A stretch of DNA of 64,000 nt. Origin: Symbiodinium natans (Eukaryota; Sar; Dinophyceae; Suessiales; Symbiodiniaceae). This document shows, piece by piece, positions 47,741 to 58,826 of this stretch (its first letter is position 1; each line of letters opens with the position of its first letter). The position numbers and the translations under genes were made by a program. The stretch covers positions 1-64,000 of the forward strand of contig CAJNDS010002759.1 of NCBI GenBank assembly GCA_905221605.1, written 5' to 3'. The notes beneath the pieces are model-generated. The model was not told where the DNA came from and did no database searches. It was given only the letters and a program-made list of their open reading frames with translations.

Positions 47741-48663
47741 TTGCTTTATGGATGGTCCGGAAAGCTGCGAGCGATTGATTTTCTATCATAAGGGGGCAGC
47801 AGCATGGGCGTGTGTCAGGGGTGTGCACGTTTGGAAGGAAAAATGCTGAAGCCCCGAAGAAGCATTAGTACTTGTTTCTGTACGAATGCGTGCACCATTG
47901 CCAGCACTGATCGACGTCCGCAAGCGCCGCAACCCTCCGACCCCGGTCCCTGCTGTGCGCTTGCGCCTCGCGCTCACGCTTATTGGGCCGTAAAGCCTGG
48001 AGAAAGAACCCCCGCTTGAAGAGTCGGAAGAAGCGCGTTTGCACAACCTTGTGTGGCCCCCAAGGAACTGCCAGAAGATGACTCAAGGATCGAGACTACC
48101 GAGCCTGCCCGGAAGGCATGAGGTCAGCATGGGCCAGATCTGAGAAGGGAGGGTATGTTTTAAAGACGAGAGGCCGCTAAAAGTTCAGGATTGGCATGCA
48201 TTGACATTAGCTGCATTAGCTGATTGTTGGTTGCATACACTAATGGCTTGGCCAACAGTTTATCGGCCGGAGAGACTCTGAGACTCTGAGACTCTGGCAG
48301 TATGGGGGATGCAGCGATGCATAATTTGGTTTGCCTCCCCTTGGTTTCAACTTCTCATGCTTATCGTTCCAACGATGGGACCACAAGTTCACTGAGCTGA
48401 ACGAAGCTTTCTATGAATTTCGACGGCCTCATGGCATCGCCACTATACAGGATGCAGGAGGCAGCAAAATCCGGCAGCAAGGGCACGCTTCTGACCTCAT
48501 GTCAGCGCAGTGCCCACTTCCAAGCGGCACCCCCTGCCGGCAGAGGCTTTCCGCTTGAACGCCGCACCGGCAGGCCACAATGCCCCACAGAAGCTTGAAA
48601 TGGCCAAGGCTCAAAGAGCAAGAGCATTCTTTGTACCCGTTTGTCCGATTCCCTTGTGCTGCC

Positions 48664-48666
48664 AGA
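48664..48666 (+). promoter_or_regulatory. Predicted spliced-leader acceptor, copy 1
   Basis: A pyrimidine-rich stretch (GTCCGATTCCCTTGTGCTGC) ends in CAG one base before the ATG at 48667. The same site is at 50151, 51638, 53015, 54504, 55994 and 57481. In copies 3 and 4 the tract reads TTGTACTG instead of TTGTGCTG. Trans-splicing here would give a 5' leader of spliced leader plus one base. Confidence 0.6.
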
Positions 48667-49664
48667 ATGGCCACCGAGACGCTGAAGATTAGCGATGGCA
48701 CCACCATGGAGATCTGCAGGCTGCCGGATGTGGATGACGAAACGTGGGCGGAGGTGCGGGCCTATGTCGAGAGCAACCCAGACACCGCAAAGTCTTTGAA
48801 GAGCTTTGCCAAGAACCCCGATGCCATGAGGGGTTGGCTGCAGACCCAGGCCATCGCAGAGCACTACAGCGCCAAGATGGCCAAAGGCGACACACCGGTC
48901 CAAGACAAGGTCAAGTCCTTGGAGTCCGATCCTGAGTTGGCGGCTATCTTCGAGGACATCAAGAAGAACGGCATGGAAGCGGCCATGAAGTACTACCAGG
49001 ACGAAGAGTTGATGTTGAAGATCAGTCAGAAGATGGGCGGCCTGCCTTCCGAACTTCAGCCGGTGCTCCAGAAGATTGAGGACACGTCCTTGACCCTGCA
49101 CGAGGCTGCCAAGAAGGGTGATCTTGCAGCTGTCCAGCAGTTCTTGGACAAGAACAAGCCCTTGGATGCCCAGGACCACAAGGGCATCACCCCGCTCGGC
49201 TATGCCATCGGTGCCAACCGCCTCTTGGCACAAACGCCCGGCAGTTTGGGCACTTGTTTCCTTAGAATGCTCAAAAGATGCACGAAGTTTGCTGACCGGA
49301 AGTGCTGACGAGGTATCGCCGTGGTGAAGAAGCTCTTGGACAGCAGGGCCAATCCCTACGCCGTGGACAGCAGCGGCAACAGCGGCCTGCACTATGCTGC
49401 CGGCTACGGCCGAAAGGAGCTCCTGGAGTACCTTCTCAAGGTGCAGGGTTCGAGAGCCTAATGAGGGGCTTACTGGAGCTTTTGTAAGGGATTGGATGAT
49501 CGGAACCTCCACCTCCTTGAAGAAGCACTAAGCCACTAAGCCTCCGCAAGGTCGGGGCCAACGTCAGCCAGCCCAACGCACAGGGTATGACACCCTTGGC
49601 TGCGGCAACGCAGAATCGGCAGGAGGCCACCATGCAAATCCTGAAGGCACATGGCGCACAGTGA
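48667..49664 (+). CDS. AKR2-like: AKR2-like ankyrin-repeat targeting factor, copy 1
   Basis: Exons 48667-49219, 49313-49440 and 49551-49664 total 795 bases, giving 264 residues and TGA. Residues 1-70 form a helical N-terminal part. Residues 81-125 (ESDPELAAIFEDI, AAMKYYQDEELMLKI) form an STI1-like helical region. Residues 140-264 form about three and a half ankyrin repeats, with LHYAAGYGR at 210-218. Known: plant AKR2 has the same order, including DPEL...MKYWND and LHYAAGYGRKE, and carries outer-envelope proteins from the ribosome to the chloroplast, binding lipids through its ankyrin repeats. Inference: the same job, or a general tail-anchor chaperone, in an alga with complex plastids. It is shorter than Arabidopsis AKR2 (about 340) mainly at the N-terminus. 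The ATG at 48667 is preferred over an in-frame ATG at 48580 because a strong AG acceptor lies between them. Intron 1 (49220-49312) starts with GC; intron 2 (49441-49550) is GT-AG. Confidence 0.9.
49220..49312 (+). other. GC-AG intron 1 of the AKR2-like gene
   Basis: Exon 1 ends in phase 1 (C) and exon 2 begins GT, giving Arg 185 and an unbroken 33-residue ankyrin period (GANRIAVVKKLL). The 93-base intron begins GCCTCTTG and ends GACGAG. No GT donor restores the frame and the repeat spacing as well. The same boundaries occur in all seven copies; an in-frame TGA four bases from the 3' end of the intron stops read-through. Confidence 0.8.
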
Positions 49665-50153
49665 GGGCGTGGGAAATTACCCACAGCCGTTTCCCTTGCG
49701 CCGGGAATTCGGAGTTTCATCGGGGAGATTTTTTTGTAGTTAATGGATTCCGGCCAGCTCGTGTGCTGTGTGGCTTTCAGCACAAGTCATGCAGACGGGG
49801 GCTGGCTACTATAGAATCCAGGATTTAAGCCGCGCTTCTCAAAGGCGTGGTGCCGTTCATCTCATTGCTAAGCCTGGCGAAGCCTGCACCCGAGTGCAAA
49901 GCACCAGCAGTCTGAAAAGTGCGCCGGGGGACACTGTGGGAGGTTGCGCGCGGGCTGCGGCTGAGGTCTTGAGATTGCAGCTCAGTGCCATGCACTAGCC
50001 CAGGGTCCAGATGGCGCGCTGAGCGGCGCAAGCTTTCCGCTTGAACGCCGCACCGGGAAGGCCACAATGCCCCACAGAAGCTTGAAATGGCCAAGGCTCA
50101 AAGAGCAAGAGCATTCTTTGTACCCGTTTGTCCGATTCCCTTGTGCTGCCAGA
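49665..50153 (+). promoter_or_regulatory. Intergenic spacer between copies 1 and 2
   Basis: 489 bases from stop to next ATG, repeated between all copies. It holds a T run (49729-49735; 7 to 8 T in other copies, e.g. 51216-51222), an AAAAG word at 49915-49919, a CGCGCGGGCTGCGGC block near 49948 and the acceptor tract. Known: T-rich motifs have been proposed to replace TATA boxes in dinoflagellates, and AAAAG/C has been proposed near polyadenylation sites of tandem genes. Which of these act here is inference. Confidence 0.45.
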
Positions 50154-51151
50154 ATGGCCACCGAGACGCTGAAGATTAGCGATGGCACCACCATGGAGAT
50201 CTGCAGGCTGCCGGATGTGGATGACGAAACGTGGGCGGAGGTGCGGGCCTATGTCGAGAGCAACCCAGACACCGCAAAGTCTTTGAAGAGCTTTGCCAAG
50301 AACCCCGATGCCATGAGGGGCTGGCTGCAGACCCAGGCCATCGCAGAGCACTACAGCGCCAAGATGGCCAAAGGCGACACACCGGTCCAAGACAAGGTCA
50401 AGTCCTTGGAGTCCGATCCTGAGTTGGCGGCTATCTTCGAGGACATCAAGAAGAACGGCATGGAAGCAGCCATGAAGTACTACCAGGACGAAGAGTTGAT
50501 GTTGAAGATCAGTCAGAAGATGGGCGGCCTGCCTTCCGAACTTCAGCCGGTGCTCCAGAAGATTGAGGACACGTCCTTGACCCTGCACGAGGCTGCCAAG
50601 AAGGGTGATCTTGCAGCTGTCCAGCAGTTCTTGGACAAGAACAAGCCCTTGGATGCCCAGGACCACAAGGGCATCACCCCGCTCGGCTATGCCATCGGTG
50701 CCAACCGCCTCTTGGCACAAACGCCCGGCAGTTTGGACACTTGTTTCCTTAGAATGATCAAAAGATGCACGAAGTTTGCTGACCGAAAGTGCTGACGAGG
50801 TATCGCCGTGGTGAAGAAGCTCTTGGACAGCAGGGCCAATCCGTACGCCGTGGACAGCAGCGGCAACAGCGGCCTGCACTATGCTGCCGGCTACGGCCGA
50901 AAGGAGCTCCTGGAGTACCTTCTCAAGGTGCAGGGTTCGAGAGCCTAATGAGGGGCTTACTGGAGCTTTTGCAAGGGATTGGATGATCGGAACCTCCACC
51001 TCCTTGAAGAAGCACTAAGCCACTAAGCCTCCGCAAGGTCGGGGCCAACGTCAGCCAGCCCAACGCACAGGGTATGACACCCTTGGCTGCGGCAACGCAG
51101 AATCGGCAGGAGGCCACCATGCAAATCCTGAAGGCACATGGCGCACAGTGA
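50154..51151 (+). CDS. AKR2-like: AKR2-like gene, copy 2
   Basis: Exons 50154-50706, 50800-50927, 51038-51151. Same exon-1 protein as copy 1. Silent changes: GCA for GCG in the EAAMK segment, GGC for GGT before Trp 57, CCG for CCC in NPYAVD. Intron 1 has GGACAC and AATGATC where copy 1 has GGGCAC and AATGCTC, a combination shared with copy 5. Confidence 0.9.
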
Positions 51152-51640
51152 GGGCGTGGGAAATTACCCACAGCCGTTTCCCTTGCGCCGGGAATTCGGA
51201 GTTTCATCGGGGAGATTTTTTTGTAGTTAATGGATTCCGGCCAGCTCGTGTGCTGTGTGGCTTTCAGCACAAGTCATGCAGACGGGGGCTGGCTACTATA
51301 GAATCCAGGATTTAAGCCGCGCTTCTCAAAGGCGTGGTGCCGTTCATCTCATTGCTAAGCCTGGCGAAGCCTGCACCCGAGTGCAAAGCACCAGCAGTCT
51401 GAAAAGTGCGCCGGGGGACACTGTGGGAGGTTGCGCGCGGGCTGCGGCTGAGGTCTTGAGATTGCAGCTCAGTGCCATGAACTAGCCCAGGGTCCAGATG
51501 GCGCGCTGAGCGGCGCAAGCTTTCCGCTTGAACGCCGCACCGGGAAGGCCACAATGCCCCACAGAAGCTTGAAATGGCCAAGGCTCAAAGAGCAAGAGCA
51601 TTCTTTGTACCCGTTTGTCCGATTCCCTTGTACTGCCAGA

Positions 51641-52638
51641 ATGGCCACCGAGACGCTGAAGATTAGCGATGGCACCACCATGGAGATCTGCAGGCTGCCG
51701 GATGTGGATGACGAAACGTGGGCGGAGGTGCGGGCCTATGTCGAGAGCAACCCAGACACCGCAAAGTCTTTGAAGAGCTTTGCCAAGAACCCCGATGCCA
51801 TGAGGGGCTGGCTGCAGACCCAGGCCATCGCAGAGCACTACAGCGCCAAGATGGCCAAAGGCGACACACCGGTCCAAGACAAGGTCAAGTCCTTGGAGTC
51901 CGATCCTGAGTTGGCGGCTATCTTCGAGGACATCAAGAAGAACGGCATGGAAGCGGCCATGAAGTACTACCAGGACGAAGAGTTGATGTTGAAGATCAGT
52001 CAGAAGATGGGCGGCCTGCCTTCCGAACTTCAGCCGGTGCTCCAGAAGATTGAGGACACGTCCTTGACCCTGCACGAGGCTGCCAAGAAGGGTGATCTTG
52101 CAGCTGTCCAGCAGTTCTTGGACAAGAACAAGCCCTTGGATGCCCAGGACCACAAGGGCATCACCCCGCTCGGTTATGCCATCGGTGCCAACCGCCTCTT
52201 GGCACAAACGCCCAGCAGTTTGGGCACTTGTTTCCTTAGAATGATCAAAAGATGCACGAAGTTTGCTGACCGAAAGTGCTGACGAGGTATCGCCGTGGTG
52301 AAGAAGCTCTTGGACAGCAGGGCCAATCCATACGCCGTGGACAGCAGCGGCAACAGCGGCCTGCACTATGCTGCCGGCTACGGCCGAAAGGAGCTCCTGG
52401 AGTACCTTCTCAAGGTGCAGGGTTCGAGAGCCTAATGAGGGGCTTACTGGAGCTTTTGTAAGGGATTGGATGATCGGAACCTCCACCTCCTTGAAGAAGC
52501 ACTAAGCCACTAAGCCTCCGCAAGGTCGGGGCCAACGTCAGCCAGCCCAACGCACAGGGTATGACACCCTTGGCTGCGGCAACGCAGAATCGGCAGGAGG
52601 CCACCATGCAAATCCTGAAGGCACATGGCGCACAGTGA
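51641..52638 (+). CDS. AKR2-like: AKR2-like gene, copy 3
   Basis: Exons 51641-52193, 52287-52414, 52525-52638. Silent GGT in PLGYA and CCA in NPYAVD, both unique in the array. Intron 1 has CCCAGCAG for CCCGGCAG. The downstream spacer changes to TTTCCAGTGCGCC, shared with copies 4 and 5. The 1377-base distance to copy 4 reflects a spacer deletion, not a coding change. Confidence 0.9.
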
Positions 52639-52889
52639 GGGCGTGGGAAATTACCCACAGCCGTTTCCAGTGCGCCGGGAATTCGGAGTTTCATCGGGGA
52701 GATTTTTTTGTAGTTAATGGATTCCGGCCAGCTCGTGTGCTGTGTGGCTTTCAGCACAAGTCATGCAGACGGGGGCTGGCTACTATAGAATCCAGGATTT
52801 AATCCGCGCTTCTCAAAGGCGTGGTGCCGTTCATCTCATTGCTAAGCCTGGCGAAGCCTGCACCCGAGTGCAAAGCACCAGCAGTCTGA

Positions 52890-52893
52890 AAAA
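52890..52893 (+). other. 110-bp spacer deletion before copy 4
   Basis: Where other spacers read CTGAAAAG then about 110 bases then GCGCAAGCTTTCCG, this one reads CTGAAAAAAAGCTTTCCG. Short A-rich microhomology sits at the junction. The lost segment includes the GC-rich block and the ATGGCGCGCTGAG segment. The T run and the acceptor tract remain. As a result a long open frame (52742-53659) runs from the spacer into exon 1. Confidence 0.9.
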
Positions 52894-53017
52894 AAGCTTT
52901 CCGCTTGAACGCCGCACCGGGAAGGCCACAATGCCCCACAGAAGCTTGAAATGGCCAAGGCTCAAAGAGCAAGAGCATTCTTTGTACCCGTTTGTCCGAT
53001 TCCCTTGTACTGCCAGA

Positions 53018-54015
53018 ATGGCCACCGAGACGCTGAAGATTAGCGATGGCACCACCATGGAGATCTGCAGGCTGCCGGATGTGGATGACGAAACGTGGGC
53101 GGAGGTGCGGGCCTATGTCGAGAGCAACCCAGACACCGCAAAGTCTTTGAAGAGCTTTGCCAAGAACCCCGATGCCATGAGGGGCTGGCTGCAGACCCAG
53201 GCCATCGCAGAGCACTACAGCGCCAAGATGGCCAAAGGCGACACACCGGTCCAAGACAAGGTCAAGTCCTTGGAGTCCGATCCTGAGTTGGCGGCTATCT
53301 TCGAGGACATCAAGAAGAACGGCATGGAAGCAGCCATGAAGTACTACCAGGACGAAGAGTTGATGTTGAAGATCAGTCAGAAGATGGGCGGCCTGCCTTC
53401 CGAACTTCAGCCGGTGCTCCAGAAGATTGAGGACACGTCCTTGACCCTGCACGAGGCTGCCAAGAAGGGTGATCTTGCAGCTGTCCAGCAGTTCTTGGAC
53501 AAGAACAAGCCCTTGGATGCCCAGGACCACAAGGGCATCACCCCGCTCGGCTATGCCATCGGTGCCAACCGCCTCTTGGCACAAACGCCCGGCAGTTTGG
53601 GCACTTGTTTCCTTAGAATGATCAAAAGATGCACGAAGTTTGCTGACCGAAAGTGCTGACGAGGTATCGCCGTGGTGAAGAAGCTCTTGGACAGCAGGGC
53701 CAATCCCTACGCCGTGGACAGCAGCGGCAACAGCGGCCTGCACTATGCTGCCGGCTACGGCCGAAAGGAGCTCCTGGAGTACCTTCTCAAGGTGCAGGGT
53801 TCGAGAGCCTAATGAGGGGCTTACTGGAGCTTTTGTAAGGGATTGGATGATCGGAACCTCCACCTCCTTGAAGAAGCACTAAGCCACTAAGCCTCCGCAA
53901 GGTCGGGGCCAACGTCAGCCAGCCCAACGCACAGGGTATGACGCCCTTGGCTGCGGCAACGCAGAATCGGCAGGAGGCCACCATGCAAATCCTGAAGGCA
54001 CATGGCGCACAGTGA
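53018..54015 (+). CDS. AKR2-like: AKR2-like gene, copy 4
   Basis: Exons 53018-53570, 53664-53791, 53902-54015. Coding sequence intact despite the upstream deletion. GCA in EAAMK as in copy 2; exon 3 has ACG for ACA in GMTPL, shared with copies 5 to 7. The acceptor tract carries TTGTACTG, as in copy 3. Confidence 0.9.
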
Positions 54016-54506
54016 GGGCGTGGGAAATTACCCACAGCCGTTTCCAGTGCGCCGGGAATTCGGAGTTTCATCGGGGAGATTTTTTTGTAGTTAATGGATT
54101 CCGGCCAGCTCGTGTGCTGTGTGGCTTTCAGCACAAGTCATGCAGACGGGGGCTGGCTACTATAGAATCCAGGATTTAATCCGCGCTTCTCAAAAAGGCG
54201 TGGTGCCGTTCATCTCATTGCTAAGCCTGGCGATGCCTGCACCCGAGTGCAAAGCACCAGCAGTCTGAAAAGTGCGCCGGGGGACACTGTGGGAGGTTGC
54301 GCGCGGGCTGCGGCTGAGGTCTTGAGATTGCAGCTCAGTGCCATGCACTAGCCCAGGGTCCAGATGGCGCGCTGAGCGGCGCAAGCTTTCCGCTTGAACG
54401 CCGCACCGGGAAGGCCACAATGCCCCACAGAAGCTTGAAATGGCCAAGGCTCAAAGAGCAAGAGCATTCTTTGTACCCGTTTGTCCGATTCCCTTGTGCT
54501 GCCAGA

Positions 54507-55504
54507 ATGGCCACCGAGACGCTGAAGATTAGCGATGGCACCACCATGGAGATCTGCAGGCTGCCGGATGTGGATGACGAAACGTGGGCGGAGGTGCGGG
54601 CCTATGTCGAGAGCAACCCAGACACCGCAAAGTCTTTGAAGAGCTTTGCCAAGAACCCCGATGCCATGAGGGGCTGGCTGCAGACCCAGGCCATCGCAGA
54701 GCACTACAGCGCCAAGATGGCCAAAGGCGACACACCGGTCCAAGACAAGGTCAAGTCCTTGGAGTCCGATCCTGAGTTGGCGGCTATCTTCGAGGACATC
54801 AAGAAGAACGGCATGGAAGCGGCCATGAAGTACTACCAGGACGAAGAGTTGATGTTGAAGATCAGTCAGAAGATGGGCGGCCTGCCTTCCGAACTTCAGC
54901 CGGTGCTCCAGAAGATTGAGGACACGTCCTTGACCCTGCACGAGGCTGCCAAGAAGGGTGATCTTGCAGCTGTCCAGCAGTTCTTGGACAAGAACAAGCC
55001 CTTGGATGCCCAGGACCACAAGGGCATCACCCCGCTCGGCTATGCCATCGGTGCCAACCGCCTCTTGTCACAAACGCCCGGCAGTTTGGACACTTGTTTC
55101 CTTAGAATGATCAAAAGATGCACGAAGTTTGCTGACCGAAAGTGCTGACGAGGTATCGCCGTGGTGAAGAAGCTCTTGGACAGCAGGGCCAATCCGTACG
55201 CCGTGGACAGCAGCGGCAACAGCGGCCTGCACTATGCTGCCGGCTACGGCCGAAAGGAGCTCCTGGAGTACCTTCTCAAGGTGCAGGGTTCGAGAGCCTA
55301 ATGAGGGGCTTACTGGAGCTTTTGTAAGGGATTGGATGATCGGAACCTCCACCTCCTTGAAGAAGCACTAAGCCACTAAGCCTCCGCAAGGTCGGGGCCA
55401 ACGTCAGCCAGCCCAACGCACAGGGTATGACGCCCTTGGCTGCGGCAACGCAGAATCGGCAGGAGGCCACCATGCAAATCCTGAAGGCACATGGCGCACA
55501 GTGA
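54507..55504 (+). CDS. AKR2-like: AKR2-like gene, copy 5
   Basis: Exons 54507-55059, 55153-55280, 55391-55504. CCG in NPYAVD and GGACAC in intron 1 as in copy 2. Intron 1 has TTGTCAC for TTGGCAC; this places a stop in the long antisense frame that is open in the other copies but leaves the sense gene untouched. Confidence 0.9.
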
Positions 55505-55996
55505 GGGCGTGGGAAATTACCCACAGCCGTTTCCAGTGCGCCGGGAATTCGGAGTTTCATCGGGGAGAATTTTTTTGTAGTTAATGGATTCCGGCCAGCT
55601 CGTGTGCTGTGTGGCTTTCAGCACAAGTCATGCAGACGGGGGCTGGCTACTATAGAATCCAGGATTTAATCCGCGCTTCTCAAAAAGGCGTGGTGCCGTT
55701 CATCTCATTGCTAAGCCTGGCGAAGCCTGCACCCGAGTGCAAAGCACCAGCAGTCTGAAAAGTGCGCCGGGGGACACTGTGGGAGGTTGCGCGCGGGCTG
55801 CGGCTGAGGTCTTGAGATTGCAGCTCAGTGCCATGCACTAGCCCAGGGTCCAGATGGCGCGCTGAGCGGCGCAAGCTTTCCGCTTGAACGCCGCACCGGG
55901 AAGGCCACAATGCCCCACAGAAGCTTGAAATGGCCAAGGCTCAAAGAGCAAGAGCATTCTTTGTACCCGTTTGTCCGATTCCCTTGTGCTGCCAGA

Positions 55997-56994
55997 ATGG
56001 CCACCGAGACGCTGAAGATTAGCGATGGCACCACCATGGAGATCTGCAGGCTGCCGGATGTGGATGACGAAACGTGGGCGGAGGTGCGGGCCTATGTCGA
56101 GAGCAACCCAGACACCGCAAAGTCTTTGAAGAGCTTTGCCAAGAACCCCGATGCCATGAGGGGCTGGCTGCAGACCCAGGCCATCGCAGAGCACTACAGC
56201 GCCAAGATGGCCAAAGGCGACACACCGGTCCAAGACAAGGTCAAGTCCTTGGAGTCCGATCCTGAGTTGGCGGCTATCTTCGAGGACATCAAGAAGAACG
56301 GCATGGAAGCGGCCATGAAGTACTACCAGGACGAAGAGTTGATGTTGAAGATCAGTCAGAAGATGGGCGGCCTGCCTTCCGAGCTTCAGCCGGTGCTCCA
56401 GAAGATTGAGGACACGTCCTTGACCCTGCACGAGGCTGCCAAGAAGGGTGATCTTGCAGCTGTCCAGCAGTTCTTGGACAAGAACAAGCCCTTGGATGCC
56501 CAGGACCACAAGGGCATCACCCCGCTCGGCTATGCCATCGGTGCCAACCGCCTCTTGGCACAAACGCCCGGCAGTTTGGGCACTTGTTTCCTTAGAATGC
56601 TCAAAAGATGCACGAAGTTTGCTGACCGGAAGTGCTGACGAGGTATCGCCGTGGTGAAGAAGCTCTTGGACAGCAGGGCCAATCCCTACGCCGTGGACAG
56701 CAGCGGCAACAGCGGCCTGCACTATGCTGCCGGCTACGGCCGAAAGGAGCTCCTGGAGTACCTTCTCAAGGTGCAGGGTTCGAGAGCCTAATGAGGGGCT
56801 TACTGGAGCTTTTGTAAGGGATTGGATGATCGGAACCTCCACCTCCTTGAAGAAGCACTAAGCCACTAAGCCTCCGCAAGGTCGGGGCCAACGTCAGCCA
56901 GCCCAACGCACAGGGTATGACGCCCTTGGCTGCGGCAACGCAGAATCGGCAGGAGGCCACCATGCAAATCCTGAAGGCACATGGCGCACAGTGA
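55997..56994 (+). CDS. AKR2-like: AKR2-like gene, copy 6
   Basis: Exons 55997-56549, 56643-56770, 56881-56994. GAG for GAA in LPSEL is unique and silent. Intron 1 AATGCTC and the GACCGG near its end match copy 1, pointing to conversion or block duplication between positions 1 and 6. Confidence 0.9.
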
Positions 56995-57483
56995 GGGCGT
57001 GGGAAATTACCCACAGCCGTTTCCCTTGCGCCGGGAATTCGGAGTTTCATCGGGGAGTTTTTTTTGTAGTTAATGGATTCCGGCCAGCTCGTGTGCTGTG
57101 TGGCTTTCAGCACAAGTCATGCAGACGGGGGCTGGCTACTATAGAATCCAGGATTTAATCCGCGCTTCTCAAAGGCGTGGTGCCGTTCATCTCATTGCTA
57201 AGCCTGGCGATGCCTGCACCCGAGTGCAAAGCACCAGCAGTCTGAAAAGTGCGCCGGGGGACACTGTGGGAGGTTGCGCGCGGGCTGCGGCTGAGGTCTT
57301 GAGATTGCAGCTCAGTGCCATGCACTAGCCCAGGGTCCAGATGGCGCGCTGAGCGGCGCAAGCTTTCCGCTTGAACGCCGCACCGGGAAGGCCACAATGC
57401 CCCACAGAAGCTTGAAATGGCCAAGGCTCAAAGAGCAAGAGCATTCTTTGTACCCGTTTGTCCGATTCCCTTGTGCTGCCAGA

Positions 57484-58481
57484 ATGGCCACCGAGACGCT
57501 GAAGATTAGCGATGGCACCACCATGGAGATCTGCAGGCTGCCGGATGTGGATGACGAAACGTGGGCGGAGGTGCGGGCCTATGTCGAGAGCAACCCAGAC
57601 ACCGCAAAGTCTTTGAAGAGCTTTGCCAAGAACCCCGATGCCATGAGGGGTTGGCTGCAGACCCAGGCCATCGCAGAGCACTACAGCGCCAAGATGGCCA
57701 AAGGCGACACACCGGTCCAAGACAAGGTCAAGTCCTTGGAGTCCGATCCTGAGTTGGCGGCTATCTTCGAGGACATCAAGAAGAACGGCATGGAAGCGGC
57801 CATGAAGTACTACCAGGACGAAGAGTTGATGTTGAAGATCAGTCAGAAGATGGGCGGCCTGCCTTCCGAACTTCAGCCGGTGCTCCAGAAGATTGAGGAC
57901 ACGTCCTTGACCCTGCACGAGGCTGCCAAGAAGGGTGATCTTGCAGCTGTCCAGCAGTTCTTGGACAAGAACAAGCCCTTGGATGCCCAGGACCACAAGG
58001 GCATCACCCCGCTCGGCTATGCCATCGGTGCCAACCGCCTCTTGGCACAAATGCCCGGCAGTTTGGGCACTTGTTTCCTTAGAATGATCAAAAGATGCAC
58101 GAAGTTTGCTGACCGGAAGTGCTGACGAGGTATCGCCGTGGTGAAGAAGCTCTTGGACAGCAGGGCCAATCCCTACGCCGTGGACAGCAGCGGCAACAGC
58201 GGCCTGCACTATGCTGCCGGCTACGGCCGAAAGGAGCTCCTGGAGTACCTTCTCAAGGTGCAGGGTTCGAGAGCCTAATGAGGGGCTTACTGGAGCTTTT
58301 GTAAGGGATTGGATGATCGGAACCTCCACCTCCTTGAAGAAGCACTAAGCCACTAAGCCTCCGCAAGGTCGGGGCCAACGTCAGCCAGCCCAACGCACAG
58401 GGTATGACGCCCTTGGCTGCGGCAACGCAGAATCGGCAGGAGGCCACCATGCAAATCCTGAAGGCACATGGCGCACAGTGA
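57484..58481 (+). CDS. AKR2-like: AKR2-like gene, copy 7 (last)
   Basis: Exons 57484-58036, 58130-58257, 58368-58481. GGT before Trp 57 as in copy 1. Intron 1 has ATGCCC for ACGCCC. The gene is complete; the array breaks about 345 bases after its stop. Confidence 0.9.
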
Positions 58482-58826
58482 GGGCGTGGGAAATTACCCA
58501 CAGCCGTTTCCCTTGCGCCGGGAATTCGGAGTTTCATCGGGGGGATTTTTTTGTAGTTAATGGATTCCGGCCAGCTCGTGTGCTGTGTGGCTTTCAGCAC
58601 AAGTCATGCAGACGGGGGCTGGCTACTATAGAATCCAGGATTTAATCCGCGCTTCTCAAAGGCGTGGTGCCGTTCATCTCATTGCTAAGCCTGGCGAAGC
58701 CTGCACCCGAGTGCAAAGCACCAGCAGTCTGAAAAGTGCGCCGGGGGACACTGTGGGAGGTTGCGCGCGGGCTGCGGCTGAGGTCTTGAGATCGCGGCTC
58801 AGTGCCATCCAGATGGCATGCTGAGG
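58482..58826 (+). other. Truncated terminal spacer of the array
   Basis: It follows the other spacers to about 58800, then shows ATCGCGGC for ATTGCAGC, lacks about 15 bases (GCACTAGCCCAGGGT) and ends after ATGGCATGCTGAG. No eighth gene follows; the proximal acceptor tract is absent. Confidence 0.85.

Larger units (their letters stand above)
48545..58826 (+). repeat. Tandem array of seven AKR2-like genes plus orphan spacer
   Basis: ATG-to-ATG distances are 1487, 1487, 1377, 1489, 1490 and 1487 bases. Homology starts upstream of copy 1 near 48545 (GGCTTTCCGCTTGAAC) and ends near 58826 inside the spacer after copy 7, where the sequence diverges within what would be the promoter region of an eighth unit. 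Copies differ by scattered single bases only, apart from a 110-base deletion in the spacer before copy 4. Confidence 0.97.

Noticed and set aside
48595-48620. Spliced-leader relic upstream of the array genes (AAATGGCCAAGGCTCAAAG)
   Set aside because: Only the GGCTCAA core matches the leader; the preceding bases do not, and it is not placed at the acceptor.
48502-58329. Antisense open frames of about 334 residues opposite each AKR2-like copy
   Set aside because: They run through sense introns, mirror sense codon bias, and copy 5 has a stop in the antisense frame from a single intronic change while the sense gene is intact. They match no family I know.
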